42,878 nucleotides of DNA from Lysobacter sp. (lineage in GTDB: Bacteria; Pseudomonadota; Gammaproteobacteria; Xanthomonadales; Xanthomonadaceae), in contig JASLDW010000054.1 of assembly GCA_030151365.1 (NCBI GenBank), positions 1 through 42,878 on the forward strand. The letters are read 5' to 3'. The notes below the pieces were generated by a model that saw only the letters and a program-made list of their open reading frames with translations, was not told the origin of the DNA and searched no databases. Below, one piece after another: positions 24,440 to 32,897 of this stretch. Each line of letters opens with the position of its first letter. Position 1 is the stretch's first letter. A program made the position numbers and the translations under genes.

Positions 24440-24461
24440 TGCGCCGCATCCATGCGGCGCA
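24440..24461. repeat. Perfect palindrome in the pilZ/fadJ gap (REP-like)
   Basis: Ten bases at 24440-24449 (T plus GCGCCGCAT) and 24452-24461 (ATGCGGCGC plus A) are exact reverse complements with a two-base loop. It lies between two convergent genes and is embedded in a phrase (GTACGTCCATGTAGGCTCG just before it) that resembles repeated extragenic palindromes I recall from Lysobacterales genomes. No second copy was found in this window. It has no T-run, so it is not a typical terminator. Confidence 0.45.
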
Positions 24462-24512
24462 ACGCCCGCGCTTCGGACTGGCGCACCCGCCGCTCAGCCG
24501 GGCGATAAAGTT

Positions 24513-24557
24513 GATCGCTTATCGACCAGCGTGAGATCGCTTATCGACCAGCGTGAG
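24513..24557. repeat. 22-base tandem duplication beside the fadJ-like gene stop
   Basis: The unit GATCGCTTATCGACCAGCGT plus GA occupies 24513-24534 and repeats exactly at 24535-24556, with the first base of a third copy at 24557. It ends six bases from the stop of the minus-strand fadJ-like gene. Confidence 0.9.
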
Positions 24558-24563
24558 CATGTA

Positions 24564-26615
24564 TCAACGCAAGGAATCCCATCCCGGCCGCGGCGCAAAC
24601 CGATCGCCGTGCGTCGCCTGCAACGCCTTGAGCCGCGCCAGCAGCGCATCGACGCCGGTCTCGCGCACGTACTGGATCGGGCCGCCGCGGAACGGCGCGA
24701 AACCGGTGCCGAAGATCACGCCGGCATCGAGCAGGTCGGCATCGGCGACCACGCCTTCGTGCAGGCAGGCCACGGCTTCGTTGACCAGCGGCAGGATCAG
24801 GCGATCCTCGAGATCCGCGGGCGCCTGGTAGCCGGACGGCACTTCCGGCTTGACCGCCTTGCCATCCTTCCATGCGTAGAGGCCTTGTCCATCCTTCTTG
24901 CCGCGCTTGCCCGCCTCTGGCGGGGCCGACAATGCGACCGGAATTTCCAGCCCGAGGAAGGGCGCGAGTTCCGCGCCGACACCCGCCGCCACATCAAGGC
25001 CGACGGTGTCGATCAGTTCGATCGGGCCCATCGGCATGCCGAAATGCGTCGCGGCCTTGTCGAGCACCGGGCCGGGAATGCCTTCGGACAAGGCGCGCGC
25101 GGCTTCCAGCAAGTAGGGGAACAGCACGCGATTGACGAGGAATCCCGGCGTGCCGGCGACCGGCACCGGCAACTTGTCGAGCTTTTTGCAGAACGCGGCG
25201 AGACGTTGCTGGGTGTGCGGATCCATGGCGTCGTGGTGGATCAGCTCGACCAATGGCATCAGCGCGACCGGATTGAAGTAGTGCAGGCCGGCGAAGCGCG
25301 CGGGGTTGCGCACGTGTTCGCGCAATTCGTCGAGCGGGATCGAAGACGTATTGGTGGTGAGCAGCGCGCCGTCCTTCATGCGCGGTTCGACGTCGGCGTA
25401 CAAGGCGCGCTTGGCGTCGGGATTCTCGATGATCGCCTCGATCACCAGGTCGGCGTTGGCGATGCCGTCGCCGGCGAGGTCGCCCTTCAATCGCGCGGCG
25501 ACCTGCGGCCGCTTGGCATCGTCCTTCACGCGCTTGGCGAACAGTTCGGCGGAGCGTGACAGCGCGCTGTCGATGAAACGCTGCTCGCGATCCTGCAGTG
25601 TCACCTCGAAGCCCTTGTAGGCCGACCATGCGGCGATGTCGCCGCCCATCACGCCGGCGCCGATCACGTGCACGTTGCGGATGCCGGAATCGCCGGTGCC
25701 CAGCGATTTCAGGCGTTCCTGCAGGAAATACACGCGAATGAGGTTGCGTGCGGTCGGGGTCGCCGACATCGCGACCACGCCGCGGCGTTCGCTGTCGAGT
25801 TGCGCCGAAGTGGTGCTGAAGAATCCGGGACGGCGCCAGCTTTCGATCAGCGCATAAGGCGCGGGGTAGTGCGCCTTCGGCGCCTTGCGCGCGACCTGCT
25901 TGGCCATTTGTGGCGCCAGCAACTGGCGCACCGGCCACGCATTGGTGAGCGAAGCCAGCGCACGCTGCTTGAACGGGCGAATGGTTCCACGCAACGCGAG
26001 TTCCGCTGCGGTATCGATCAATGTGGTGGGATCGGCGATCTTGTCGACCAGTCCCATCGCGCGTGCCGCCGATGCGCTGACGGTGCGACCGGTGAGCATC
26101 AGGTCGAACGCCGCGGGGGCGCCGACCAGGCGCGGCAGGCGCACGCTGCCGCCCCAACCCGGGAAGATGCCGAGCTTCACTTCCGGCAGGCCGATGCGGG
26201 TCGAGGGATCGTTGCTGGCGACGCGATAGCGGCAGGCCAGCGACAGTTCGGTGCCGCCGCCCATGCAGAAGCCGTGGATCGCCGCGACCGTCGGGCATGG
26301 CAAGCGGGCGATGCGCTCGAACACCTGCTGGCCGCGGCGGATGGCGTCGGCGGTGGTGCCGTTGGCGTCGAATTTCTGGAATTCGTTGAGGTCGGCGCCG
26401 GCGATGAAGCCACGTTCCTTGGCGGAATGGAAGACCACGCCGCGCGGCGGGTCCATCGCCAGCCGCTCGACCATCAGCCCGAGTTCGCGCAGGGCCTCCT
26501 GCGAGAAACTGTTCACCGACTGGCCCTCGCGGTCGAAGGCGATCACCTCGACGCCGTCGGGACGGGTTTCATGGCGCCAGTTGCGCAGTTGCAGGCCGTC
26601 GAAGCGCGAGCTCAT
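24564..26615 (-). CDS. Enoyl-CoA hydratase / 3-hydroxyacyl-CoA dehydrogenase multifunctional protein (FadJ/FadB type)
   Basis: A 683-residue two-part enzyme of beta-oxidation from ATG 26615, with AAGGAA 10 bases upstream. The crotonase half (residues ~1-200) has the oxyanion-hole FIAGADLNEF and HGFCMGGGTELSLACRYRVAS, with catalytic Glu in GGGTELSLA and LPEVKLGIFPGWGG. The dehydrogenase half begins at the NAD-binding VIGAGVMGGDIAA (~320) and has the catalytic LHYFNPV and GFLVNRVLFPYL. It hydrates enoyl-CoA and oxidises the 3-hydroxyacyl-CoA; a thiolase partner (fadA/fadI) is not in the window. FadJ or FadB cannot be told apart without phylogeny. Confidence 0.9.
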   Translation of the reverse strand: MSSRFDGLQLRNWRHETRPDGVEVIAFDREGQSVNSFSQEALRELGLMVERLAMDPPRGVVFHSAKERGFIAGADLNEFQKFDANGTTADAIRRGQQVFERIARLPCPTVAAIHGFCMGGGTELSLACRYRVASNDPSTRIGLPEVKLGIFPGWGGSVRLPRLVGAPAAFDLMLTGRTVSASAARAMGLVDKIADPTTLIDTAAELALRGTIRPFKQRALASLTNAWPVRQLLAPQMAKQVARKAPKAHYPAPYALIESWRRPGFFSTTSAQLDSERRGVVAMSATPTARNLIRVYFLQERLKSLGTGDSGIRNVHVIGAGVMGGDIAAWSAYKGFEVTLQDREQRFIDSALSRSAELFAKRVKDDAKRPQVAARLKGDLAGDGIANADLVIEAIIENPDAKRALYADVEPRMKDGALLTTNTSSIPLDELREHVRNPARFAGLHYFNPVALMPLVELIHHDAMDPHTQQRLAAFCKKLDKLPVPVAGTPGFLVNRVLFPYLLEAARALSEGIPGPVLDKAATHFGMPMGPIELIDTVGLDVAAGVGAELAPFLGLEIPVALSAPPEAGKRGKKDGQGLYAWKDGKAVKPEVPSGYQAPADLEDRLILPLVNEAVACLHEGVVADADLLDAGVIFGTGFAPFRGGPIQYVRETGVDALLARLKALQATHGDRFAPRPGWDSLR

Positions 26616-26651
26616 GGCGGGACATTCCTTGGCGTATGGATTCAGCTGCCC

Positions 26652-26681
26652 ATCATCCCCAATGGGCCGATCTGCGGTCAA
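26652..26681 (-). promoter_or_regulatory. Possible sigma-70 promoter of the fadJ-like gene
   Basis: On the minus strand TTGACC (26681-26676, 5 of 6) and GATGAT (26657-26652, 4 of 6) are 18 bases apart, with a leader of about 30 bases before ATG 26615. Pattern-based. Confidence 0.4.
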
Positions 26682-26693
26682 ATGGCCCGGTCG

Positions 26694-26721
26694 GGAACTC
26701 CGGGCCGGGTTGGCGGTCGAA
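26694..26721 (+). promoter_or_regulatory. Possible sigma-E-type promoter of rpoE
   Basis: GAACTC at 26695-26700, a 16-base spacer and TCGAA at 26717-26721 resemble the extracytoplasmic sigma-E/AlgU consensus GAACTT-N16-TCTGA. The site lies about 65 bases before the rpoE ATG, which fits autoregulation. Confidence 0.5.
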
Positions 26722-26787
26722 AGCCGCAATCCAGTCGACCTGACACGCCGTTCAATGCAGGTTTTCACGCAATCAACAGTCCACAGC

Positions 26788-27393
26788 ATGGCCGAGCCGA
26801 TCGATGACCTCGATGCCGAACTGGTCCGCCGGGTACAGGGCGGCCAGCAACCGGCCTTCGACCAGCTGGTGCGCAAGCACCAGGCGCGGGTGACCGCGCT
26901 CATCGGCCGCTACATCAGCGACTGGAGCGAATGCCAGGACGTGGCGCAGGAAGCCTTCCTGCGTGCCTATCGCGCCATCGGCAGCTTCCGCGGCGATGCC
27001 CAGTTCTCGACGTGGATGCACCGGATCGCGGTGAACACGGCCAAGAACCACCTCGCCGCGCAAAAGCGCCGTCCGCCGACCGACGACATCGATTTCGCCG
27101 ATGCCGAGGAATATGCCGGCGGTTTGCGCATGCGCGATTCCGATACCCCGGAACGTGAGGCGATGCGCCAGGAAGTGGAGACCGCGGTGATGCAGGCCTT
27201 CGCCACGCTGCCCGAGGAACTGCGCGTCGCCATCACCCTGCGCGAAGTGGACGGTTTGAGTTACGAGGAGATCGCCGGGCGGATGGGCTGCCCGATCGGC
27301 ACGGTGCGTTCGCGCATCTTCCGTGCCCGCGATGCCATCGACAGCGCGTTGCGCCCGCTGCTGGGCCAGGGCGCGACCCGGAGCCAATCATGA
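26788..27393 (+). CDS. rpoE: RNA polymerase sigma-E factor (ECF, RpoE/AlgU type)
   Basis: A 201-residue ECF sigma factor starting MAEPIDDLDAELVRRVQGGQQPAF. Region 2 holds DVAQEAFLRAYRAIGSFRGDAQFSTWMHRIAVNTAKN (~52-88), the core- and -10-binding part, and region 4 holds LPEELRVAITLREVDGLSYEEIAGRMGCPIGTVRSRIFRAR (~143-183), the -35-reading helix-turn-helix. It directs genes for envelope stress. The stop overlaps the anti-sigma gene (ATGA), and a periplasmic protease follows, a classical sigma-E module. Confidence 0.95.
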   Translation: MAEPIDDLDAELVRRVQGGQQPAFDQLVRKHQARVTALIGRYISDWSECQDVAQEAFLRAYRAIGSFRGDAQFSTWMHRIAVNTAKNHLAAQKRRPPTDDIDFADAEEYAGGLRMRDSDTPEREAMRQEVETAVMQAFATLPEELRVAITLREVDGLSYEEIAGRMGCPIGTVRSRIFRARDAIDSALRPLLGQGATRSQS

Positions 27394-28199
27394 AGCACGA
27401 TTTCATCGACGAGAATGCACGCGAACAGCTGTCGGCCCTGCTTGACGGCGAACTCGACAATGATGATTCCGCGCGTTTCCTGCAGCGTCGCCTGCAGCAC
27501 GACGATGCGCTGGTCGGCCAGCTGGTGCGCTGGCAGCTGGCGGGCGACGTGTTGCGCAAGAACGCGCGACCGGGCGGCGAGGGCGATCTCGCCAACCGCG
27601 TGCGCGCGGCGATCGAGCGCGAACAGGCGCAAGCAGACACGAAGCCGAAGCGGCGTCGCGGCTGGATGGTGTGGGGCGGAGGCGGGCTGGCTGCGGTGGC
27701 GGCGCTCGGCATTGCCGCGCTGAACCTGCCGGGCACGGTCGATCCGGTTCCGGCGGCGAAGGCGGTCGTTTCGGTGCCGCATGCGCCAGTCGTCGGTGCT
27801 CCGGCGATCGCTGCATCGACGGAAGCGAAGAATACGAAACGGCCGATTGCCGAAGCTTCCGAATCCGTCCAGCATCGCGTGGCCAGCGTCGCGCCGCATC
27901 ATCGTCAACGCGACCTGGCGGCGGACGTTTCCAGTCGCGTGCACGCCGATCCGCAGGAAGCTCCGTCAGTCGCGCCCGAACGTGTCGCCACGGTCGCCGC
28001 CGCGACTCCGCTGAAGTCGAAGGTGAGCCGCAATCCGTTCACCATGCAGGCCGCTGCACCGCAATCGGAATTGGCATGGCCCAAGGCCGTGCTGCCCGGG
28101 TTCAATTCCGGGTTGAACGCCGGCTTCCGCAGCGACGGCAATGCCGGCAATCCCTTCGTGCCGCATCGTCCCTACGAAGACCCATTGCCGGACCACTGA
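27390..28199 (+). CDS. rseA: Anti-sigma-E factor (RseA/MucA-like)
   Basis: A 269-residue single-pass membrane protein overlapping rpoE by four bases. The N-terminal part (EQLSALLDGELDNDDSARFLQRRL, ~12-35) is the RseA N-terminal domain that binds the sigma factor in the cytoplasm; a membrane helix lies near residues 90-110 (MVWGGGGLAAVAALGIAAL). The periplasmic portion is long and rich in Ala, Val, Pro and His, without a fold I recognise, ending in NPFVPHRPYEDPLPDH. Site-1/site-2 proteolysis is the known way such proteins are released. RseB is absent; the protease gene follows 83 bases downstream. Confidence 0.85.
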   Translation: MKHDFIDENAREQLSALLDGELDNDDSARFLQRRLQHDDALVGQLVRWQLAGDVLRKNARPGGEGDLANRVRAAIEREQAQADTKPKRRRGWMVWGGGGLAAVAALGIAALNLPGTVDPVPAAKAVVSVPHAPVVGAPAIAASTEAKNTKRPIAEASESVQHRVASVAPHHRQRDLAADVSSRVHADPQEAPSVAPERVATVAAATPLKSKVSRNPFTMQAAAPQSELAWPKAVLPGFNSGLNAGFRSDGNAGNPFVPHRPYEDPLPDH

Positions 28200-28282
28200 A
28201 GCACGTTCGGCAAACGCATCCGTCACATCGCATTCCTGCATACGCAGGCGCCCAACTCATGCCAGTTCCAAGGACCATCGCC

Positions 28283-29758
28283 ATGAATCCACGTTTCCGT
28301 TCCCTTGCGCTCGCCTGCAGCCTCGCCATCGCCGCGGTTGCCGTTCCGGTCGTCGCCCTGCACGCGCAGAGCAACGCCGCACCGCAATCCGCGCCGCTGG
28401 TGACCGGACTTCCGGATTTCACCGGTCTGGTGAAGGCGGTCGGGCCGGGCGTGGTCAACATCGAAGCGAAGATCAAGCCCAAGCGCGCGCAGACGTCGCG
28501 CCAGCAGATGCCGGACATGGGCGACATGCCGGAATTCTTCAGGCGTTTCTTCGGTGAAGGCATGCCCAACATGCCGGATGGTGGGCAGCCGGGCGGCACC
28601 GCGATCGGCAGCGGTTTCATCATTTCCGCCAATGGCGACATCCTCACCAACAACCACGTGGTCGATGGCGCCGACAGCGTGACGGTGAAGCTGCCCGACG
28701 GCCGCAATTTCCCGGCGAAGGTGGTGGGGCGCGACGCCCAGTCCGACGTCGCCCTGCTGCATGTCGATGCATCGGGCCTGCCGGCGCTGCGTCTCGGCGA
28801 TTCCGCCAGCGTGCAGCCGGGGCAGTGGGCGGTGGCGATCGGTTCGCCGTTCGGCCTCAACAATTCGGTGACCGCCGGCATCGTCAGTGCGATCGGGCGC
28901 AACAACCGCAACCAGAGCTACGTGCCCTTCATCCAGACCGACGTCGCGGTGAACCGCGGCAATTCCGGCGGTCCGCTGCTCAACACGCGCGGCGAAGTGA
29001 TCGGCATCAATTCGCAGATCTTCAGCAATTCCGGCGGGTTCGAGGGCGTGAGCTTCGCGATTCCGATCGACACCGCGATGGCCGCGGTCAAGCAACTCAA
29101 GGCGAACGGCAAGGTGCGTTACGGCATGCTCGGCGTGGTGATGCAGCCGGTGGCCAATAACGACGCCAAGGTGCTGGGCCTGCCCGACACCCGCGGCGCG
29201 CTGGTGAACCAGGTCCAGCCCGGCAGCGCCGCCGAAAAGGCCGGCATCCAGGCGATGGACGTGATCCGCGCCTTCAACGGCGAACGCGTGCGCGATTATT
29301 CGGAACTGGCGCCGAAGGTCGGCCTGCTGGCGCCGGGCACGCGCGCGACGGTGACGGTCTGGCGCGATGGCCATGAGCGCGACATCCCGGTGACCTTGGG
29401 GGCGCTGGATGATCGCAACGAGGTGGCAAGCGCAGGCAACGGGCGCTCGACGCCTGCGGTCCCGAGCGCCGCGGGCAACCGCCTCGGCCTGCAGTTGGAG
29501 AACCTCGACGCCGACGACCGTCGCGAACTCGGCCTGCGTCCGGGCGAGGGCGTGGGCGTGGCCGAGGTGCGCGGTGACGCCGCCCGCGAGGCCGGCCTCA
29601 GCCGTGGCGACGTGATCCTGGCGGTGGGCCGCACCCGGGTCGGGTCGGCGGCGGCGCTGCAGGCGGAACTGGCCAAGCTGAAGAAGGGCGACAGCGCGAT
29701 GTTGCTGGTCCGCAACGACGGTGGGCAGGCCTTCATCACGGTGCCGATCGAGCGCTGA
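28283..29758 (+). CDS. mucD: Do family serine endopeptidase (DegP/MucD)
   Basis: A 491-residue periplasmic protease/chaperone from ATG 28283 with AAGGAC upstream; the signal peptide runs to about ALHAQS (residue ~34). The trypsin-like triad is His125 (TNNHVVDG), Asp155 (QSDVALLHV) and Ser228 (GNSGGPLLN). Two PDZ domains follow (around KVRYGMLGVVMQP and GNRLGLQLENLDADDRRELGL). It degrades misfolded envelope proteins and dampens the sigma-E response. The N-terminal loop region has a Met/Gly/Pro-rich stretch (MPDMGDMPEFFRRFFGEGMPNMP) usual for HtrA proteins. I use mucD because of the rpoE-rseA-mucD order; degP or htrA would be equally descriptive. Confidence 0.93.
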   Translation: MNPRFRSLALACSLAIAAVAVPVVALHAQSNAAPQSAPLVTGLPDFTGLVKAVGPGVVNIEAKIKPKRAQTSRQQMPDMGDMPEFFRRFFGEGMPNMPDGGQPGGTAIGSGFIISANGDILTNNHVVDGADSVTVKLPDGRNFPAKVVGRDAQSDVALLHVDASGLPALRLGDSASVQPGQWAVAIGSPFGLNNSVTAGIVSAIGRNNRNQSYVPFIQTDVAVNRGNSGGPLLNTRGEVIGINSQIFSNSGGFEGVSFAIPIDTAMAAVKQLKANGKVRYGMLGVVMQPVANNDAKVLGLPDTRGALVNQVQPGSAAEKAGIQAMDVIRAFNGERVRDYSELAPKVGLLAPGTRATVTVWRDGHERDIPVTLGALDDRNEVASAGNGRSTPAVPSAAGNRLGLQLENLDADDRRELGLRPGEGVGVAEVRGDAAREAGLSRGDVILAVGRTRVGSAAALQAELAKLKKGDSAMLLVRNDGGQAFITVPIER

Positions 29759-29780
29759 CCCCCGGAAGGCGGGCAACCGG

Positions 29781-29804
29781 GCGCGGCATGCGATAATGCC
29801 GCGC
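29781..29804 (+). promoter_or_regulatory. Hairpin with an embedded extended -10 element, upstream of lepA
   Basis: GCGCGGCAT (29781-29789) and ATGCCGCGC (29796-29804) form a perfect nine-pair stem with loop GCGATA. Within it TGCGATAAT (29789-29797) is an extended -10 (TGn plus GATAAT, 5 of 6). It may be the lepA promoter, a weak terminator for mucD, or both. Confidence 0.45.
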
Positions 29805-29859
29805 TTATGTCCCGTGGGCCGCCGATCGGCCCCGATCACCTGGTTGTCCGCCGATCCGC

Positions 29860-31677
29860 ATGTCTTCCGAAACGCCCGCCTCCATGCGGAATATCCGCAA
29901 TTTCTCGATCATTGCCCACGTCGACCACGGCAAGTCCACGCTGGCCGACCGCATCATCCAGCTCTGCGGCGGCCTCGAGGCCCGCGAAATGGAAGCGCAG
30001 GTGCTCGATTCCAACCCGATCGAGCGCGAACGCGGCATCACCATCAAGGCGCAGTCGGTGTCGCTGCCGTACACGGCGAAGAACGGCGAGACCTACCAGC
30101 TCAACTTCATCGATACCCCCGGCCACGTCGACTTCAGCTATGAAGTGAGCCGCTCGCTGGCGGCCTGCGAAGGCGCGCTGCTGGTGGTGGACGCCGCCCA
30201 GGGCGTCGAGGCGCAATCGGTCGCCAACTGCTACACCGCCGTGGAGCAGGGCCTGGAAGTGGTTCCGGTGCTCAACAAGATCGACCTGCCGACCGCCGAC
30301 ATCGAGCGCGTCAAGAAGGAAATCGAGGCGGTGATCGGCATCGACGCCGAGGACGCCGTCGCGATCAGCGCCAAGACCGGCCTCAACGTGCAGGACGTCC
30401 TGGAAGCGATCGTCGCGCGCATCCCGCCGCCGAAGCCGCGCGATACCGACAAGCTGCAGGCGCTGATCATCGATTCGTGGTTCGACAACTACCTCGGCGT
30501 GGTGTCGCTGGTGCGCGTGATGCAGGGCGAGATCAAGCCCGGCGACAAGCTGCTGGTGATGTCGACCGGCCGCAGCCACCTGGTCGACAAGGTCGGCGTG
30601 TTCACGCCGAAACGAAAAGTGCTGAACAAGCTCAGCGCCGGCGAAGTGGGCTGGGTCACCGCGTCGATCAAGGACGTGCACGGCGCGCCGGTTGGCGACA
30701 CCCTGACCTTGACCAGCGACCCCGCGCCCGAACCGCTGCCAGGGTTCCAGGAAATGCAGCCGCGCGTGTTCGCCGGCCTGTTCCCGGTCGACAGCGAGGA
30801 CTACCCGGATCTGCGCGAGGCGCTGGAAAAGCTCCGCCTCAACGACGCCGCGCTGCGTTTCGAGCCCGAGAGTTCGGAAGCGATGGGCTTCGGTTTCCGC
30901 TGCGGCTTCCTCGGCATGCTGCACATGGAGATCGTGCAGGAACGCCTGGAGCGCGAGTACAACCTCAACCTGATCACCACCGCGCCGACGGTGATCTACG
31001 AAGTGCTGAAGACCGACGGCGAGGTGATGCCGCTGGACAACCCGGCCAAGCTGCCGCCGGCGAACACCGTCGCCGAGATCCGCGAGCCGATCATCCGCGC
31101 CAACATTCTGACGCCGCCCGACTACGTCGGTAGCGTGATCAAGCTGTGCGAGGACAAGCGCGGCAGCCAGATCGGCATGACCTACCTGGGCAGCCAGGTG
31201 CAGATCAGCTACGAACTGCCGATGGCCGAAGTGGTGCTCGACTTCTTCGACAAGCTGAAGTCGGTGAGCCGCGGCTACGCTTCGCTCGATTACCACTTCG
31301 TGCGCTTCGAGGCCGGTCCGTTCGTGCGCGTCGACACGCTGATCAACGGCGACCGCGTCGATGCGCTGTCGATCATCGTCCACCGCCAGCACGCCGACCG
31401 CCGCGGCCGCGAGCTGACCGAGAAGATGAAGGACCTGATCCCGCGCCAGATGTTCGACGTGGCGATCCAGGCCGCGATCGGTTCGCAGGTGATCGCGCGC
31501 ACCACGGTCAAGGCGCTGCGCAAGAACGTGCTGGCAAAGTGTTACGGCGGCGATGCCACCCGCAAGAAGAAACTGCTCGAGAAGCAGAAGGAAGGCAAGA
31601 AGCGCATGAAGCAGGTCGGGCGGGTGGAAATCCCCCAGGAAGCTTTCCTCGCGGTCTTGCAGGTCGACAACAAGTAA
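29860..31677 (+). CDS. lepA: Elongation factor 4
   Basis: A 605-residue translational GTPase. The switch/P-loop AHVDHGKSTLADRII is near residue 17, GITIKAQ at ~60, DTPGHVDF at ~85 and NKID at ~139, followed by the LepA-specific C-terminal domain (KQVGRVEIPQEAFLAVLQ at the end). It back-translocates or remodels stalled ribosomes. ATG 29860 gives eight extra residues before MRNIRNFSII; ATG 29884 is an alternative and no clear ribosome site picks between them. It precedes lepB by nine bases, the common lepA-lepB pair. Confidence 0.95.
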   Translation: MSSETPASMRNIRNFSIIAHVDHGKSTLADRIIQLCGGLEAREMEAQVLDSNPIERERGITIKAQSVSLPYTAKNGETYQLNFIDTPGHVDFSYEVSRSLAACEGALLVVDAAQGVEAQSVANCYTAVEQGLEVVPVLNKIDLPTADIERVKKEIEAVIGIDAEDAVAISAKTGLNVQDVLEAIVARIPPPKPRDTDKLQALIIDSWFDNYLGVVSLVRVMQGEIKPGDKLLVMSTGRSHLVDKVGVFTPKRKVLNKLSAGEVGWVTASIKDVHGAPVGDTLTLTSDPAPEPLPGFQEMQPRVFAGLFPVDSEDYPDLREALEKLRLNDAALRFEPESSEAMGFGFRCGFLGMLHMEIVQERLEREYNLNLITTAPTVIYEVLKTDGEVMPLDNPAKLPPANTVAEIREPIIRANILTPPDYVGSVIKLCEDKRGSQIGMTYLGSQVQISYELPMAEVVLDFFDKLKSVSRGYASLDYHFVRFEAGPFVRVDTLINGDRVDALSIIVHRQHADRRGRELTEKMKDLIPRQMFDVAIQAAIGSQVIARTTVKALRKNVLAKCYGGDATRKKKLLEKQKEGKKRMKQVGRVEIPQEAFLAVLQVDNK

Positions 31678-31686
31678 GGAATTCGC

Positions 31687-32493
31687 ATGCGCTGGTTCGA
31701 ACCCCTCCTGGTCATCCTCACCCTCGTCACCGGCATCGTCTGGGCGCTCGACAAGTGGGTATGGAAACGCTCCCCGCGCGATGAAGGCCTGCTCGACGAA
31801 GGCAACGAGAACGGCTTCATCGAGACCGCGCGCAGTTTCTTCCCGGTATTGGCGATCGTGCTGGTGCTGCGCACCTTCGTCGCCGAACCGTTCCGCATCC
31901 CCTCGGGGTCGATGATCCCGTCCCTGCAGATCGGCGATTTCATCCTCGTCAACAAGTTCGCCTACGGCCTGCACCTGCCGATCACCAATACCCGCATCCT
32001 CCCGACCGGCAATCCCAAGCGCGGCGATGTCGTGGTGTTCAAGTACCCGGGGATGACGCCGGACGATCCGCAGAAGGGCGAGGACTTCGTCAAGCGCGTG
32101 ATCGGCGTGCCCGGCGACCATGTCGGTTACCACATGGGCCAGCTCACCATCAATGGCGTCCCGGTGAAATACCAGACCCTCAAGGCGGTTCCGGAAGGCG
32201 ACGGCGAAGGCATGTCGCGTCCGTCCGAGTTGCGCAGCGAAGAGCTGCCGGGCCATCCGCACCCGATCCTCGTCTCCGACGACACCCTCACCCTGGGCGG
32301 GCAGGGCGAGCAGGATGTCGTGGTGCCGGAAGGCCAGTACTTCGTGATGGGCGACAACCGCGACAACAGCCTCGACGGGCGTTTCTGGGGCATGTTGCCG
32401 GAAGCCAACCTGCGCGGCCGCGCCTTCGCGATCTGGATGCACTGGGGCCACGACGGCATCCAGTTGTCGCGCGTGGGTCATTCCGTTCCATAA
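31687..32493 (+). CDS. lepB: Signal peptidase I
   Basis: A 268-residue protein with two N-terminal membrane helices (residues ~4-22 and ~50-65). The catalytic dyad is Ser75 in IPSGSMIPSL and Lys136 in EDFVKRVIGVPGD; the late GDNRDNSLDGRFWG and GRAFAIWMHW are SPase boxes D/E. It cleaves signal peptides on the outer face of the inner membrane. It starts nine bases after lepA, and a DUF4845 gene follows at 35 bases, then rnc and era. Confidence 0.96.
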   Translation: MRWFEPLLVILTLVTGIVWALDKWVWKRSPRDEGLLDEGNENGFIETARSFFPVLAIVLVLRTFVAEPFRIPSGSMIPSLQIGDFILVNKFAYGLHLPITNTRILPTGNPKRGDVVVFKYPGMTPDDPQKGEDFVKRVIGVPGDHVGYHMGQLTINGVPVKYQTLKAVPEGDGEGMSRPSELRSEELPGHPHPILVSDDTLTLGGQGEQDVVVPEGQYFVMGDNRDNSLDGRFWGMLPEANLRGRAFAIWMHWGHDGIQLSRVGHSVP

Positions 32494-32528
32494 TCGGCCC
32501 ATCGCACATCCACACTGGGGAACCCGGC

Positions 32529-32897
32529 ATGAAGCGTTCGCAATCCGGCCTGTCGATGACGGGCTTCCTGTTCTTCCTGATCCTCGTCGGCTTCGTCGCC
32601 TGGATCGCGATGAAGATCTTCCCGATGTACCGCGAGTATTTCGCGATCAAGGAAGCCTTCAAGGGTGTTGCCACCACGGATGGCAGTGCGCACGACCTTG
32701 CGACCATCCAGAAATCCCTGGAGAAGCGCTTCGATGTCGGATACATCGATATCGCCATGGCGAAGCAGGTGCGCTACGAGAACCAGACCAACAGCATCGT
32801 GATCGATTACGACCGCGAATCCGAACTGGCCGGGCCGTTCTCGCTCAAGGGCACCTTCCATGTCGAACAGCCATTGCCCGGCGCATCGCCGCAGTAA
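32529..32897 (+). CDS. DUF4845 domain protein
   Basis: A 122-residue protein from ATG 32529 with GGGGAACC upstream. It begins MKRSQSGLSMTGFLFFLILVGFVAWIA, a short basic stub and one membrane helix that looks like a pilin-type leader but without the usual cleavage Gly-Phe pair. The rest, with FPMYREYFAIKEAFKGVA and FDVGYIDIAMAKQV, is the DUF4845 domain, found between lepB and rnc in many Beta- and Gammaproteobacteria. Its function is unknown. The stop TAA is directly followed by the rnc GTG. Confidence 0.9.
   Translation: MKRSQSGLSMTGFLFFLILVGFVAWIAMKIFPMYREYFAIKEAFKGVATTDGSAHDLATIQKSLEKRFDVGYIDIAMAKQVRYENQTNSIVIDYDRESELAGPFSLKGTFHVEQPLPGASPQ

Noticed and set aside
24502..24524. Inverted repeat CGATAA/TTATCG near the tandem duplication
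   Set aside because: Only six pairs with a ten-base loop, expected by chance in such sequence.
24531..25559. 342-codon plus-strand frame opposite the fadJ-like gene
   Set aside because: Shadow of the minus-strand coding frame; no domain, and its start lies in the tandem repeat.
29836..32502. 888-codon open frame opposite lepA and lepB
   Set aside because: Antisense to two clear genes; His/Asp/Leu-rich composition is the mirror of their codon use, and no domain is recognisable.
32529..32600. Pilin-like leader in the DUF4845 protein suggesting a type IV pilin
   Set aside because: The Gly-Phe/Glu cleavage context of prepilins is missing and the rest matches DUF4845.
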